Shown here one piece after another: positions 25,783-33,850 of a stretch of 64,000 nucleotides of DNA. Every line of letters begins with the position of its first letter. Positions within the stretch are counted from its first letter, which is position 1. Made by a program: the position numbers and the translations under genes. This DNA comes from JAOTVV01 sp041602035. Its GTDB lineage: Bacteria; Gemmatimonadota; Gemmatimonadetes; Gemmatimonadales; GWC2-71-9. Under the pieces are notes generated by a model. That model did no database searches. It saw only the letters and a program-made list of their open reading frames with translations, and was not told the DNA's origin. The stretch lies in the NCBI GenBank assembly GCA_041602035.1, contig JBFIHA010000013.1:1-64000 (forward strand). The letters run 5' to 3'.

Positions 25783-25811
25783 AACGGGTGGGCTTCGCGC
25801 CCACCCGTTTT
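25783..25811 (+). terminator. Rho-independent terminator of the lipoprotein gene
   Basis: ACGGGTGGGC (25784-25793) pairs with GCCCACCCGT (25799-25808) around TTCGC. The stem extends by one A-T pair and ends in TTTT (25808-25811). It lies 37 bp after the lipoprotein stop codon. Confidence 0.85.
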
Positions 25812-25894
25812 CGTGTCGGCCGATTTTGCAAACCCCGGTGGGCTGCATACCTTTGCGCAGCACCATTCGCGAGCTGGTGACCCGGGACGCGACC

Positions 25895-26290
25895 ATGGCG
25901 GCTCAACCAAAGGAATCCGGGAAGGTTCCCAAGCGGTTTCTGCCCGAGCGGCGGGTCGCCGAGCGGCGGGTCGCACCGGATCGGCGCGAGGCGGACCGGC
26001 GCGTGATCGACATGGCCGTCGAGCGCGAGCGGCGCAGGGACAGCGACCGACGGCGTCTTTGGGACCGGCGGATGGTGGCGGAGCGGCGGTTCCCCCCTAA
26101 TGATCAGTTTTCGTGGGACGACACCCTCACGATCCACCGCATGCTCGCCGACCCCACGCTCGACGTCTCCTGTCCACGCTGTCACGGCCGGCTGCTGCTC
26201 GGACCATCGGACGCGGGGGCGGAGCTCCCGACCCGCGAGGTGCATTGCACGTCGTGCCGCTTCAGCGTGGCGATCGTCGACGACGGTTAG
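25895..26290 (+). CDS. Arg-rich repeat protein with C-terminal zinc ribbon
   Basis: 131 aa from the ATG at 25895; a GTG at 25877 and further upstream codons are also in frame. Residues about 12-70 are built almost entirely of (D/E)RR units (ERRVAERRVAPDRREADRR, then ERERRRDSDRRR, DRRMVAERR). Residues about 80-131 hold two CxxC knuckles (CPRC and CTSC), a probable zinc ribbon ending FSVAIVDDG. It resembles the protein at 20637-21146, with the order of repeat and ribbon reversed, and its ribbon resembles the 78-aa protein at 10942-11178. It overlaps by 4 bp, tail to tail, with the nuclease gene. Function unknown; RNA or acidic-surface binding is a guess. Confidence 0.7.
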   Translation: MAAQPKESGKVPKRFLPERRVAERRVAPDRREADRRVIDMAVERERRRDSDRRRLWDRRMVAERRFPPNDQFSWDDTLTIHRMLADPTLDVSCPRCHGRLLLGPSDAGAELPTREVHCTSCRFSVAIVDDG

Positions 26291-27174
26291 GGCGCACCCT
26301 CCCCTTTCCCCAACACCCGGTTCAACACCCCGGCCAACCTGATGCCTGCCTGACGCAGGCGTCGTTCCATGATCGGGGTCATCTCGTTGACGAAGTCCCA
26401 TCCCAGATCGGGCTCGCGGCCGGCGGCCACCCCGACACGTTGGTACATGGCCTCTCGGATCGCCCGCGACTCCTCGATCCAATCCACATAGCCCGAGTCG
26501 AGCCATGCATGCATCTCGGCGGCCGTCGCGTGGTCGAGGAAGGCCACGTACTCCGAATAGCTGAGCGCTTGATGCTCGAGGAGATCGGAATCCCACACGC
26601 GGTGGAGATTGGTGGGCGTGCCGAACCACCGTACCCGCACGAGGTTGCCACCTCGGTCAGCGGCGAGGCCGGCGTGGAGCGGCTGGTGTACGTCACCCAC
26701 GAAGTGCACGAGGAACTTGAGGGCCATCGCCCGCTCCTCGGCGGTGCGGTCGGGATCCGCGAGAATGCGCTCGTTGAACTGGAGGGCTTGCACGAGGTCG
26801 CCGGGAACGGTGAAGGCCGTCTCGCGATACGCTTCTCCCTCGGGCGTATTCACATAGTGCCAGGGCGCCGTGTGCCGGCCCTCCGGTGTGCCACGATACC
26901 AGTCCGCCCAATTGCTGATCTGTGCCAGGGGGGTGGCGTCGAGCAGGTCTCGAACACGCGCGTGCGCGAACGGAGTGAGGTGGCGCTCGGCAATGGTCGC
27001 CACAATGCGGTGCCCGTTCAGCCCCCACAGCCCGGGTGGGGGCCCGAGTCCGTCGACGGCGGAGCTTGCCGAGCAACCGGCTCCGAGGGCGGCCGCGGTA
27101 GCCGGGATTGTCGTCCCCACGGCGGCTAGTAGTGCGGTGACGCGGACCCATCGACTCGCGAGACGGAGAGGCAT
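26287..27174 (-). CDS. S1/P1-type nuclease, secreted
   Basis: 295 aa. A signal region (about 1-40) ends near GAGCSASS and may carry a lipobox Cys. The mature domain has S1/P1 nuclease hallmarks: LWGLNGHRIVATIAERHL (the family's zinc-binding W/H start), SNWADWYR, the core HFVGDVHQPLHAG with GGN, and NLHRVWDSDLL. These zinc-dependent enzymes degrade single-stranded DNA and RNA outside the cytoplasm, often for phosphate or nucleotide recovery. Usual length (about 260-300 aa); metal-ligand His/Asp residues are visible throughout. The C-terminal tail MERRLRQAGIRLAGVLNRVLG is typical. It converges with, and slightly overlaps, the Arg-repeat gene. Confidence 0.92.
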   Translation of the reverse strand: MPLRLASRWVRVTALLAAVGTTIPATAAALGAGCSASSAVDGLGPPPGLWGLNGHRIVATIAERHLTPFAHARVRDLLDATPLAQISNWADWYRGTPEGRHTAPWHYVNTPEGEAYRETAFTVPGDLVQALQFNERILADPDRTAEERAMALKFLVHFVGDVHQPLHAGLAADRGGNLVRVRWFGTPTNLHRVWDSDLLEHQALSYSEYVAFLDHATAAEMHAWLDSGYVDWIEESRAIREAMYQRVGVAAGREPDLGWDFVNEMTPIMERRLRQAGIRLAGVLNRVLGKGEGAP

Positions 27175-27298
27175 GCGGCAACCTTGATCGAGGTACGTCG
27201 GGTAATATGCGGGGAGGTCCCCCGAGGCGGAGCGCCCGCCCTAGTCGCGACCCGTTCCGCGGGACACGTTTCCGGCAGCATCCACAGGAGGACGTCGC

Positions 27299-28357
27299 AT
27301 GTTCCGTGGCCCAGTTGTGTTCGTCGCTGCCTCCTTGCTGAGCGCTCCCTCCGCGCTGGGACAGGAGCCCACCACCTTCACCGTCGGTCCGCTCAGGGTC
27401 GAGCGAGGCGCGATGGTATCTGGCCACGTCCCGGTGGCTGCCGGGGTCGATAGCGGAACCACCATCCCCATCACCGTCGTCCACGGCGTTCGACCCGGGC
27501 CCGTGCTCGCCGCCATCGCGGGCACACACGGATACGAGTACCCTCCCATTCTCGCACTCCACCGCGTGCGGAAGGTGCTCGATCCATCGAGGCTCTCGGG
27601 CACGGTCATCCTGGTGCACATCGCCAACATGCCCTCATTCCTCGGGCGAACCGTCTACTACAGCCCCACCGACGGCAAGAATCTGAATCGCGTGTACCCG
27701 GGCACCCCGTCCGGCACCGTCAGCGAGCGCATTGCCCATGTCATCACGACCGAGGTGATCGACCGAGCGGACTACGTCGTGGACATGCATGGCGGTGACG
27801 GCAACGAAGCCCTGCGTCCGTACACATATTGGATGTTGAGTGGAGACGCCCGCATCGATTCGCTCACCAAAGGCATGGTGATGGCCTTTGGGCTGGATCA
27901 CATCGTGATTGATCGCGACCGCCCACGCGATCGCGGCGCGTCGGTCTACACGTCGAATACGGCGCTCACCCGCGGCAAGGCTGGCATTACGACCGAGACT
28001 GGCCAACTCGGCTCGGACGACCGCTCCTGGGTGGATCTCGCCGAACGGGGATTCTGGAATCTGCTCCGCCACGTCGGGATGGTGGAGGGAGGCGTCGAGC
28101 GACCTCGAGGCATCGTGTGGCTCGACGAGTACGAGGTCTTGCGCAGCCCGGTTGCCGGGGTATTCCGCCCCGCCGTGCGCGACGGATATGCCATCGCCGA
28201 GGGAGGCCTGCTGGGGGTGATCGAGGACTTCTTCGGCGATCCGGTGCAGGAGGTGCGTGCGCCGTTCGCCGGGATCGTCACCTACGTACTCGGCACACCG
28301 CCCGTGAGTGTGGGCGAGCCCCTCGCCATGGTGAGCCGCATTGGGCGTAGCCCCTAG
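27299..28357 (+). CDS. Secreted succinylglutamate desuccinylase/aspartoacylase-like metallohydrolase
   Basis: 352 aa with a strong SD (AGGAGGA) 5-10 bp before the ATG. A Sec signal (about 1-21, ending SALGQ) leads into an M14-related AstE/AspA fold. The zinc motif GTHGYEYPP has His 77 and Glu 80, followed by DGKNLNRVYPG and VDMHGGDG, which holds a further zinc-ligand His. The C-terminal beta domain (VFRPAVRDGYAIAEGGLLG) resembles the biotinyl-like end of this family. It should cleave an N-acyl amino-acid or similar amide in the periplasm; the substrate cannot be told from sequence. Divergent from the S1/P1 nuclease gene. Confidence 0.88.
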   Translation: MFRGPVVFVAASLLSAPSALGQEPTTFTVGPLRVERGAMVSGHVPVAAGVDSGTTIPITVVHGVRPGPVLAAIAGTHGYEYPPILALHRVRKVLDPSRLSGTVILVHIANMPSFLGRTVYYSPTDGKNLNRVYPGTPSGTVSERIAHVITTEVIDRADYVVDMHGGDGNEALRPYTYWMLSGDARIDSLTKGMVMAFGLDHIVIDRDRPRDRGASVYTSNTALTRGKAGITTETGQLGSDDRSWVDLAERGFWNLLRHVGMVEGGVERPRGIVWLDEYEVLRSPVAGVFRPAVRDGYAIAEGGLLGVIEDFFGDPVQEVRAPFAGIVTYVLGTPPVSVGEPLAMVSRIGRSP

Positions 28358-28413
28358 TCGCCCGACCACGCTCCTCGGGGCCGCCGCGGCGCAACGACGG
28401 TCCCGACCCTGGT

Positions 28414-28638
28414 TCACCGAACCAGCTTGTTCTCGAGGATCTGGCGCAGCAGCAGCGCAATATCCAGGATCAGCAGCACGACGGCCCAGTCAAGCAGCTG
28501 CCGCGGAAAGACGTCGATGATTGGGATGTTCGTACCCAGCAAATTGAGGGCCTTCTCCACGATGGCGACACAAAACAAGAACACCGCCGTGGCGAGGAAG
28601 ACCGGTGCCGTGAACACGTGCTCTGCTCGATCAGTCAT
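28414..28638 (-). CDS. Small two-helix membrane protein
   Basis: 74 aa from the ATG at 28638, which has GGGAGG 6 bp upstream. Two hydrophobic helices are evident (APVFLATAVFLFCVAIVEKAL and LLDWAVVLLILDIALLLRQ) joined by a short loop (NIPIIDVFPRQ). This looks like a small inner-membrane protein; no family is recognised. It is the only gene on the minus strand between the aspartoacylase-like gene and the M16 pair. The 275-bp stretch upstream (28639-28913) carries no further gene, only the hairpin at 28861-28888. Confidence 0.65.
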   Translation of the reverse strand: MTDRAEHVFTAPVFLATAVFLFCVAIVEKALNLLGTNIPIIDVFPRQLLDWAVVLLILDIALLLRQILENKLVR

Positions 28639-28860
28639 CTGGGCCTCCCGTTGCCCACTGGTGTCAGCACTGCCAGGACTCGACCAACGACGTCGGCTCA
28701 TGGCTCCACCCCGACTGGTTCGTCCGCGGATGTGATACAGACGACCGAGATCGTCATTGGTCCTCCACGGTCAATGTGGGGAGTCGATGCGAACGTGCAA
28801 AGATGGCCGTCCGGACCCGCGGGCGGGAGGGCCAGCGGCCGGGTCGACCCGGAAACATGG

Positions 28861-28888
28861 CGGGGCGCCGATCCGAACCGGCGCCCCG
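28861..28888 (-). terminator. Terminator-like hairpin downstream of the M16 pair
   Basis: Perfect 10-bp stem CGGGGCGCCG / CGGCGCCCCG with an 8-nt loop, 26 bp past the stop codon of the minus-strand M16 operon. No clear T-run follows on the minus strand. Confidence 0.55.
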
Positions 28889-28913
28889 ACCATCCCGCGA
28901 TTGCGGCCGCTGA

Positions 28914-31025
28914 CTACTTGGCCAACTCCATGCTCACCGGCTGGCCCGTTGGGGCGAACTTCACCACCCGACGCGGGGCGTCCCGGGTCACGTAAAACGT
29001 CGCCGGCAGCTGTCCTCCAGTGACCTCGACCCGGAACACCGTGAACGTTCCCGCCGGGACGGTCACGTCCTCCACGCCCACCACCGTGAACGTGAGCGGT
29101 GCCACCGAGCCCTCACCGGCGCGGAAGACGTTGACCGTGAATTCCGCCCCCTCTGCGAGGGGGAACGCCGGCAACAGAGCCTGCACGGTGTTGTCGTCCA
29201 GCACGCCGGCCAGCACCTCGCTGTCCACTTCCGTGGTCTGAACCTCGCCGGTCGGTTGCGGCGTCTGAGCCGAGCCCGTCACCCGACCGTCGGCGTACAC
29301 CAGATGGGTCTCCGCCCTCCGGCCACCGAACTCCATGCTTTGGTCCAGCGTCCTCATCACGATCGGACTCACGGCGAGGGTGGCCTGCATCTCCTGCCGC
29401 ACTCCCATGACTGCAAGAGACATCGTCTGGGTGATCGTCACGTCCCTGCCCTCACGGACGACCTCCTGGACGGCGCTCCCCATTTCGTTCCCCTGCACGA
29501 TCATGGCGAACGAGTCGCGCCGGGAGACCAGCTGGTCGAGATCCAGCGCCAGCGCCGTCGCCTTGGGCGTGAGGTCCGCCACCGCGAGCGCCTTCCCCTC
29601 GACGTCAATGATCGACACGGGGGCAATGGCACGAAGCTTGTCATACAAGGCCTGGCCATCCCCCACGACAACGACGACGGCCGAATCCGGGCGGAGGACG
29701 CGCCGGGCCGCCGCCATGGCTTGGGTAGCCGTGACCGCGTCCACTTTCTGGCCGTAGGTGCGCACGAAATCGATGCCGCGGTCGAGTAGGATCGCACTTG
29801 CCACCTGACTCGCGATCTGCTGCGGGGTCTGGATGTCCAGCGGGTACGACCCCACGAGGTAGCCCTTGGCGGCCGTCATCTCGGAATCGGGAATAACCTC
29901 GGTGCGGACCCGCCGGATTTGCCGCAGCAATTCCACCAGCGCACTGTCCGTGACCGGTGTCCTCACCTCGGCGGTCGCCTGGAAGTATCCGCCGTCCTTG
30001 CGCGTCGGCACCCCAGAGTAGGCGCCGTAGGTCCACCCCTTGTCTTCTCGCAGGATCATGAACAGTCGGGCGTCCGCGCCTCCGCCGAGCACCTTATTCG
30101 CCACCTCGACGGCGTAATACGTGCCGTCGCCGATGGGACGGGTGGCAAGGTTGCCGACCCGGATGTTGGACTGGGCGGACCCCGGACGGTGCACGAGCGT
30201 GATCGCCGTCGGCCGCGGAGGTGGCGGCGACGCGTAGCGGACGTTGGGTGTCGCGCCGCGCCAACCACCGAGATACCGTTCGGCCAGGCGCCGCGCCTCC
30301 GCCATGGTGATGTCACCCGCCAGCACGAGGAGCGACCCTTCCGGCTTGAGGTGGGCACTGGCCCAACTGCGGACGGCGTCGCGAGTGAGCGCCGTGGTCG
30401 ACTCCTCCGTGGGCTGGCGACCATAGGGATGGTCGCCGTAGAGGGCCTTTTGGAAATACCGTCCGGCGAGCGAGCCCGGATCCGACTTCTCGACCTGGAG
30501 GGCGGAGAGCGTCCGCGTCCGCGCGAGTTCCAACTCCTCCTCGGGATATGTCGCGTTCAACAGCACGTCGCTCATCAGGTCGAACGCCAACTCGGCGTTT
30601 TCGCTGAGCACGGTGGTGAAGACGGAGAAGAAGTCCGCGCCCGCGCCGGCAGAGAGGCTGCCACCGACACCTTCGATCTCAGCGGCGATCTGGTCCGCCG
30701 TCCGACGGGGCGTGCCTTTGGTCATCAGCTCGCCGACCATCGACGCGAGACCCTCCATCCCCGCGGGATCGTCGCGACTGCCGGCCCGCATGCTGATCCG
30801 AATGCTCAGGATCGGTAGGCGGTGGTTCTCCACCACGAGCAGCGTGAGCCCGTTACGGAGCTTCACCTGCTGGACCTCGGGGAACGGCAAGGGCCGGAGC
30901 GCACCGGCCGTCGGCGGCTCGGTCGGGAACTGCGCCTGCGCCGTGGTCGGCGCCACCAGCGCGCCGGCGGCCAGCAGGAGCGTGAACTTCGCGACACGAT
31001 GGGTGCTCGTGACTCGGGACCTCAT
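28914..31025 (-). CDS. M16 family protein, catalytically degenerate, with C-terminal extension
   Basis: 703 aa. A Sec signal (about 1-32, ending AQAQ) and two M16 (pitrilysin-fold) domains (about 50-480) are present. The zinc motif HxxEH is replaced by LASMVGE (about 93-99), so this is probably the non-catalytic partner of the two-subunit M16B type, as in mitochondrial and bacterial processing-protease pairs. Glycine-rich and substrate-lid segments are kept (DHPYGRQPTEES, GGGADARLFMILREDKGWTYGAYS). Residues about 480-703 are an extra beta-rich domain (GVEDVTVPAGTFTVFRVEVTG, FYVTRDAPRRVVKF) resembling DUF3108-like lipid or envelope domains. Its ATG overlaps the stop of the catalytic M16 gene (ATGA), so the two are translationally coupled. 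Confidence 0.9.
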   Translation of the reverse strand: MRSRVTSTHRVAKFTLLLAAGALVAPTTAQAQFPTEPPTAGALRPLPFPEVQQVKLRNGLTLLVVENHRLPILSIRISMRAGSRDDPAGMEGLASMVGELMTKGTPRRTADQIAAEIEGVGGSLSAGAGADFFSVFTTVLSENAELAFDLMSDVLLNATYPEEELELARTRTLSALQVEKSDPGSLAGRYFQKALYGDHPYGRQPTEESTTALTRDAVRSWASAHLKPEGSLLVLAGDITMAEARRLAERYLGGWRGATPNVRYASPPPPRPTAITLVHRPGSAQSNIRVGNLATRPIGDGTYYAVEVANKVLGGGADARLFMILREDKGWTYGAYSGVPTRKDGGYFQATAEVRTPVTDSALVELLRQIRRVRTEVIPDSEMTAAKGYLVGSYPLDIQTPQQIASQVASAILLDRGIDFVRTYGQKVDAVTATQAMAAARRVLRPDSAVVVVVGDGQALYDKLRAIAPVSIIDVEGKALAVADLTPKATALALDLDQLVSRRDSFAMIVQGNEMGSAVQEVVREGRDVTITQTMSLAVMGVRQEMQATLAVSPIVMRTLDQSMEFGGRRAETHLVYADGRVTGSAQTPQPTGEVQTTEVDSEVLAGVLDDNTVQALLPAFPLAEGAEFTVNVFRAGEGSVAPLTFTVVGVEDVTVPAGTFTVFRVEVTGGQLPATFYVTRDAPRRVVKFAPTGQPVSMELAK

Positions 31026-32365
31026 CGGTCACCTCCCGTCGACTGCGGGACCACCACGATCGTATGGCTGTTTTCTCTGGTCAGATACGTGCGGGCGACG
31101 CGCTTGATGTCGTCCATCGTCACCGCCATGTAGCCGTCCAGATCGGTGTCGATCTCGTCGATCGAATCGTGGAAATGGGCAAAGTGCTGGAGCGCTTCGG
31201 CCATGCCGAAGGCCGTCTGCCGCGAGAAGACCTGACCGCTGCGGAAGTTGTTCTTGGCTTTGCGGAGCTCCTCTTCGGTCACGCCACCGTCGGCGAGCTT
31301 GGCAACTTCGGCCCGGAGTTGCGCCTCGAGCGTGTCCGGATGGGCTCCCTGGTTGGCGATCGCGAACGTGAGGAGCAGTCCGTGATCGCGGCGGGACTGC
31401 GACCCCGCCCCCGCCTGGAGCGCCGTCTTGGCCTCGCGGACCATAGAGATATTGAGTCGTGAGCTCTCGCCACCCCCGAGGATCGTGCCGAGCAGCGATA
31501 GCGGGCGCGTGTCGGCCGCGCGGTGTGGTGGAATCGGGTACATCACGATTACCGCCGGGAGGTTGGCAAGCTGGTCTTCAACGACGACGGTCTTACCGAA
31601 CGTGCCGTAGGTGAGTGCGCAGGAGACCCCCTCGGGATCGTTGCCCCGAGGGATGTCGCCGAAGTACTCCTCGATGAGCCGCTTTGCCCCGGCAGGCTGG
31701 AAATCCCCGGCCACGACGAGCGTGGCGTTGTTCGGGGCATAGTACAGATCGAAGAACCGCTGCACGTCCTCGGTCTTGGCCGCGTCGAGATCCTCCATCG
31801 ATCCGATGACCGTATGAGAGTAGCCAAAACAGGTCGCCGAGTCGAACGGTTGCGTCAGGCCGTCGGTGAACGCCTTCGCATACGGTTGGTTGTCCACCCG
31901 CAGTCGGCGCTCCTCCTTCACGGTCTCGCGCTGGTTCTCGAAGTTGGCGTCCGTGACCGCCAGCGACCGCATACGATCGGCTTCGAGCCACAGGGCCAAG
32001 TTCATTCGGTTGGAGGGGACGATCTCGAAGTAGCTGGTGCGGTCCTCGTTTGTGGTCCCGTTCATGTCACCGCCGGCCCGCTCGATGAGCTGCATGTGCT
32101 CACCCTTGCCGACGTTCGCGGAACCCTGAAACATCATGTGCTCGAACAGGTGAGCGAACCCCGAGCGACCCATCCGCTCGTTGGCGCTGCCCACGTTGTA
32201 CCACACGCTCACCGCGACGACCGCCGCCGAGTGGTCCTCGGCGAGGATCACGCGGAGCCCGTTAGGCAGCGTGTACATCTCGTACGCGGTTTGGCCCGCG
32301 AGGGTCGGCGGCGCCACGGCGAGCGCGGCAGCCGCGAGCGCGGCGTATCCGATACGTCGCATCAT
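31022..32365 (-). CDS. M16 family zinc peptidase, catalytic
   Basis: 447 aa from the ATG at 32365 (a second ATG follows at once); AGGAG lies 5-8 bp upstream. A signal peptide (about 1-24, ending TLAGQ) is followed by a catalytic M16 domain with intact HLFEH (72-76) and downstream NQRETVKEERR supplying the distal Glu. The second half is the inactive fold repeat (GGGESSRLNISMVREAKTA). It probably degrades or processes peptides in the periplasm together with the degenerate partner encoded immediately downstream. Further upstream in-frame sequence lacks family features and runs into the divergent lipoprotein gene. Confidence 0.92.
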   Translation of the reverse strand: MMRRIGYAALAAAALAVAPPTLAGQTAYEMYTLPNGLRVILAEDHSAAVVAVSVWYNVGSANERMGRSGFAHLFEHMMFQGSANVGKGEHMQLIERAGGDMNGTTNEDRTSYFEIVPSNRMNLALWLEADRMRSLAVTDANFENQRETVKEERRLRVDNQPYAKAFTDGLTQPFDSATCFGYSHTVIGSMEDLDAAKTEDVQRFFDLYYAPNNATLVVAGDFQPAGAKRLIEEYFGDIPRGNDPEGVSCALTYGTFGKTVVVEDQLANLPAVIVMYPIPPHRAADTRPLSLLGTILGGGESSRLNISMVREAKTALQAGAGSQSRRDHGLLLTFAIANQGAHPDTLEAQLRAEVAKLADGGVTEEELRKAKNNFRSGQVFSRQTAFGMAEALQHFAHFHDSIDEIDTDLDGYMAVTMDDIKRVARTYLTRENSHTIVVVPQSTGGDR

Positions 32366-32501
32366 GCGTACTCCTCTTGTGCGAGAGCTCTGTAGCCTAC
32401 GGAGAGAACCCGGCGTGGTCAACGTTGGACCCGAACGACACCTTCCGCCGTCGCGGTCTGCCGACGTAGGTTCCGGCACACGACTCCCCGAGGAGCCTGT
32501 C

Positions 32502-32981
32502 ATGGCACGGATCACGCTCACGGCGCTTGCCTGCTTCGGCGCCATCGTTGCCTGCCAACCCACCGAACCGGAACTCACGGAGGAACAGCAACTAGCGCTG
32601 ATCGATACACTGATGGGCGTGCAGCGCGATATGGTTACCGCCGCCAAGGCCGCCGACGCCGACGCCGTGATCGCATTCTTCGACAGCGCTACCGGCGTGA
32701 TCATGGGGACCGAGTACCTCTCCCACACGGCACTGGTCGAACGACTGCGGCGAGCCTATGCAGCGGTCGATGGCCAGGTGGTGACCTGGCATCCTGCCAA
32801 GGTATCGGTCATGTCACGCGACGTCGTGGCGATGACCCTCGGCGGACGGGTGGCCACCGTCGTGGCCGGCGATACGTCGGAGGCCGTGCCGGTGGCCTGG
32901 ACCGAGGTGCTGGTGCGCACGGATAGCGGCTGGAAGGTACTTCATGCACACCAGAGCATGGGGTCGGCGGCTCCACGGTAA
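32502..32981 (+). CDS. SnoaL/NTF2-like lipoprotein
   Basis: 159 aa from the ATG at 32502 with a GAGGAG SD. The signal has a lipobox (FGAIVAC, Cys 18). The mature part has the NTF2-like pattern of an N-terminal helix pair (LALIDTLMGVQRDMVTAAKAADADAVIAFF) and curved beta strands (VTWHPAKVSVMSRDVVAMTLGG, AWTEVLVRTDSGWKVLHAHQS). Members bind small molecules or act as stress-related hydrolases or isomerases; none of these is indicated specifically. Divergent from the M16 pair, convergent with the VWA lipoprotein. Confidence 0.8.
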   Translation: MARITLTALACFGAIVACQPTEPELTEEQQLALIDTLMGVQRDMVTAAKAADADAVIAFFDSATGVIMGTEYLSHTALVERLRRAYAAVDGQVVTWHPAKVSVMSRDVVAMTLGGRVATVVAGDTSEAVPVAWTEVLVRTDSGWKVLHAHQSMGSAAPR

Positions 32982-33013
32982 CACCTCCGCACCCCCGACG
33001 GACCGAAGCCAGC

Positions 33014-33055
33014 GCCGGCCACGCCCACCGTGCGAAGGGGTAGGGCGTGGCCGGC
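33014..33055. terminator. Bidirectional terminator-like hairpin
   Basis: Perfect 13-bp inverted repeat GCCGGCCACGCCC (33014-33026) and GGGCGTGGCCGGC (33043-33055) with a 16-nt loop, in the 104-bp gap between two convergent genes. Confidence 0.65.
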
Positions 33056-33085
33056 ATCACTTCCGGTCCGTTGGACCGCGTGAGA

Positions 33086-33850
33086 TCAGAGGCGGCGGCT
33101 TCTCACCCGGAAGTCGACGTTCTCGCTGATCCAGTTCCAGAGGTGCTCCTGGGATTCCGCATCGATCCCGGGTTCGGCCTGCTCCCGCCATCCGGTCATC
33201 ACTTGGTCATCAACGGTCCACATTCGCACCCGTTGGCGATCGATCTCCCGCTCCCACGCCACAGACGCGGTGGGTGACCCGTAGAGCAGCCGTACGGTCA
33301 CGCTGCGCGACAGGTATTCGAGCGGATTCAAATCGATCTTGGCATACGCGCTCGTCGTATCCGTCGAGGCCCGCCGAGTGAAGTCGGGAATCCCGTCACT
33401 GAAGATCACCACGTCGAGCGGCGCCAGCACCAATCCCTGACGCTTGATGAGCGTGGCCACACGTCCGAAGAACGCGTTGAAGTCGGTGAAGGCGTCTTCC
33501 GGTGGGAAGAACGTCCGGAGCTGCGTGCGGATCTCTTCCACGCTCTTGTTCTGGAACGCGTGAATCGGCTGGAACGATTTGGGCTCGCCGACTCGCGCGC
33601 CTCCCACAGAGCCGACGAACACCGCCGACGGCACCCGCAGGTCACCCAGGCCATTCAAGTGGCCGTACAAGTAGTGCGCGGCGAAGTCGATCGCGTCCTC
33701 GTACTTGCCACCGGCCCGAAACGAGCCACTCACGTCGATCCCGATCACCATGGTCGACCGAGCGGGGCGCCCGCCCTCCTTGGGAAGGCACGCGGCCGCG
33801 AGGAGAACGGCGAGACCCGCCGCGACGGAGACGACTACCCGGCGACGCAT
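33086..33850 (-). CDS. VWA-domain lipoprotein
   Basis: 254 aa. Lipoprotein signal with lipobox LLAAAC (Cys 21), then a von Willebrand A-like fold. The metal-ion-dependent adhesion site appears as GIDVSGSF (DxSxS, residues 39-43), and a later strand VVIFSDGIPDF gives the second acidic position. Such lipoproteins present a metal-dependent protein-binding face in the periplasm. The start overlaps the stop of the upstream membrane protein by one base (TGATG), indicating translational coupling and probably a shared complex. Substrate or partner unknown. Confidence 0.8.
   Translation of the reverse strand: MRRRVVVSVAAGLAVLLAAACLPKEGGRPARSTMVIGIDVSGSFRAGGKYEDAIDFAAHYLYGHLNGLGDLRVPSAVFVGSVGGARVGEPKSFQPIHAFQNKSVEEIRTQLRTFFPPEDAFTDFNAFFGRVATLIKRQGLVLAPLDVVIFSDGIPDFTRRASTDTTSAYAKIDLNPLEYLSRSVTVRLLYGSPTASVAWEREIDRQRVRMWTVDDQVMTGWREQAEPGIDAESQEHLWNWISENVDFRVRSRRL

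Noticed and set aside
32366..32728. N-terminal extension of the catalytic M16 peptidase
   Set aside because: It runs into the divergent lipoprotein gene; the start at 32365 has an SD and a signal peptide.
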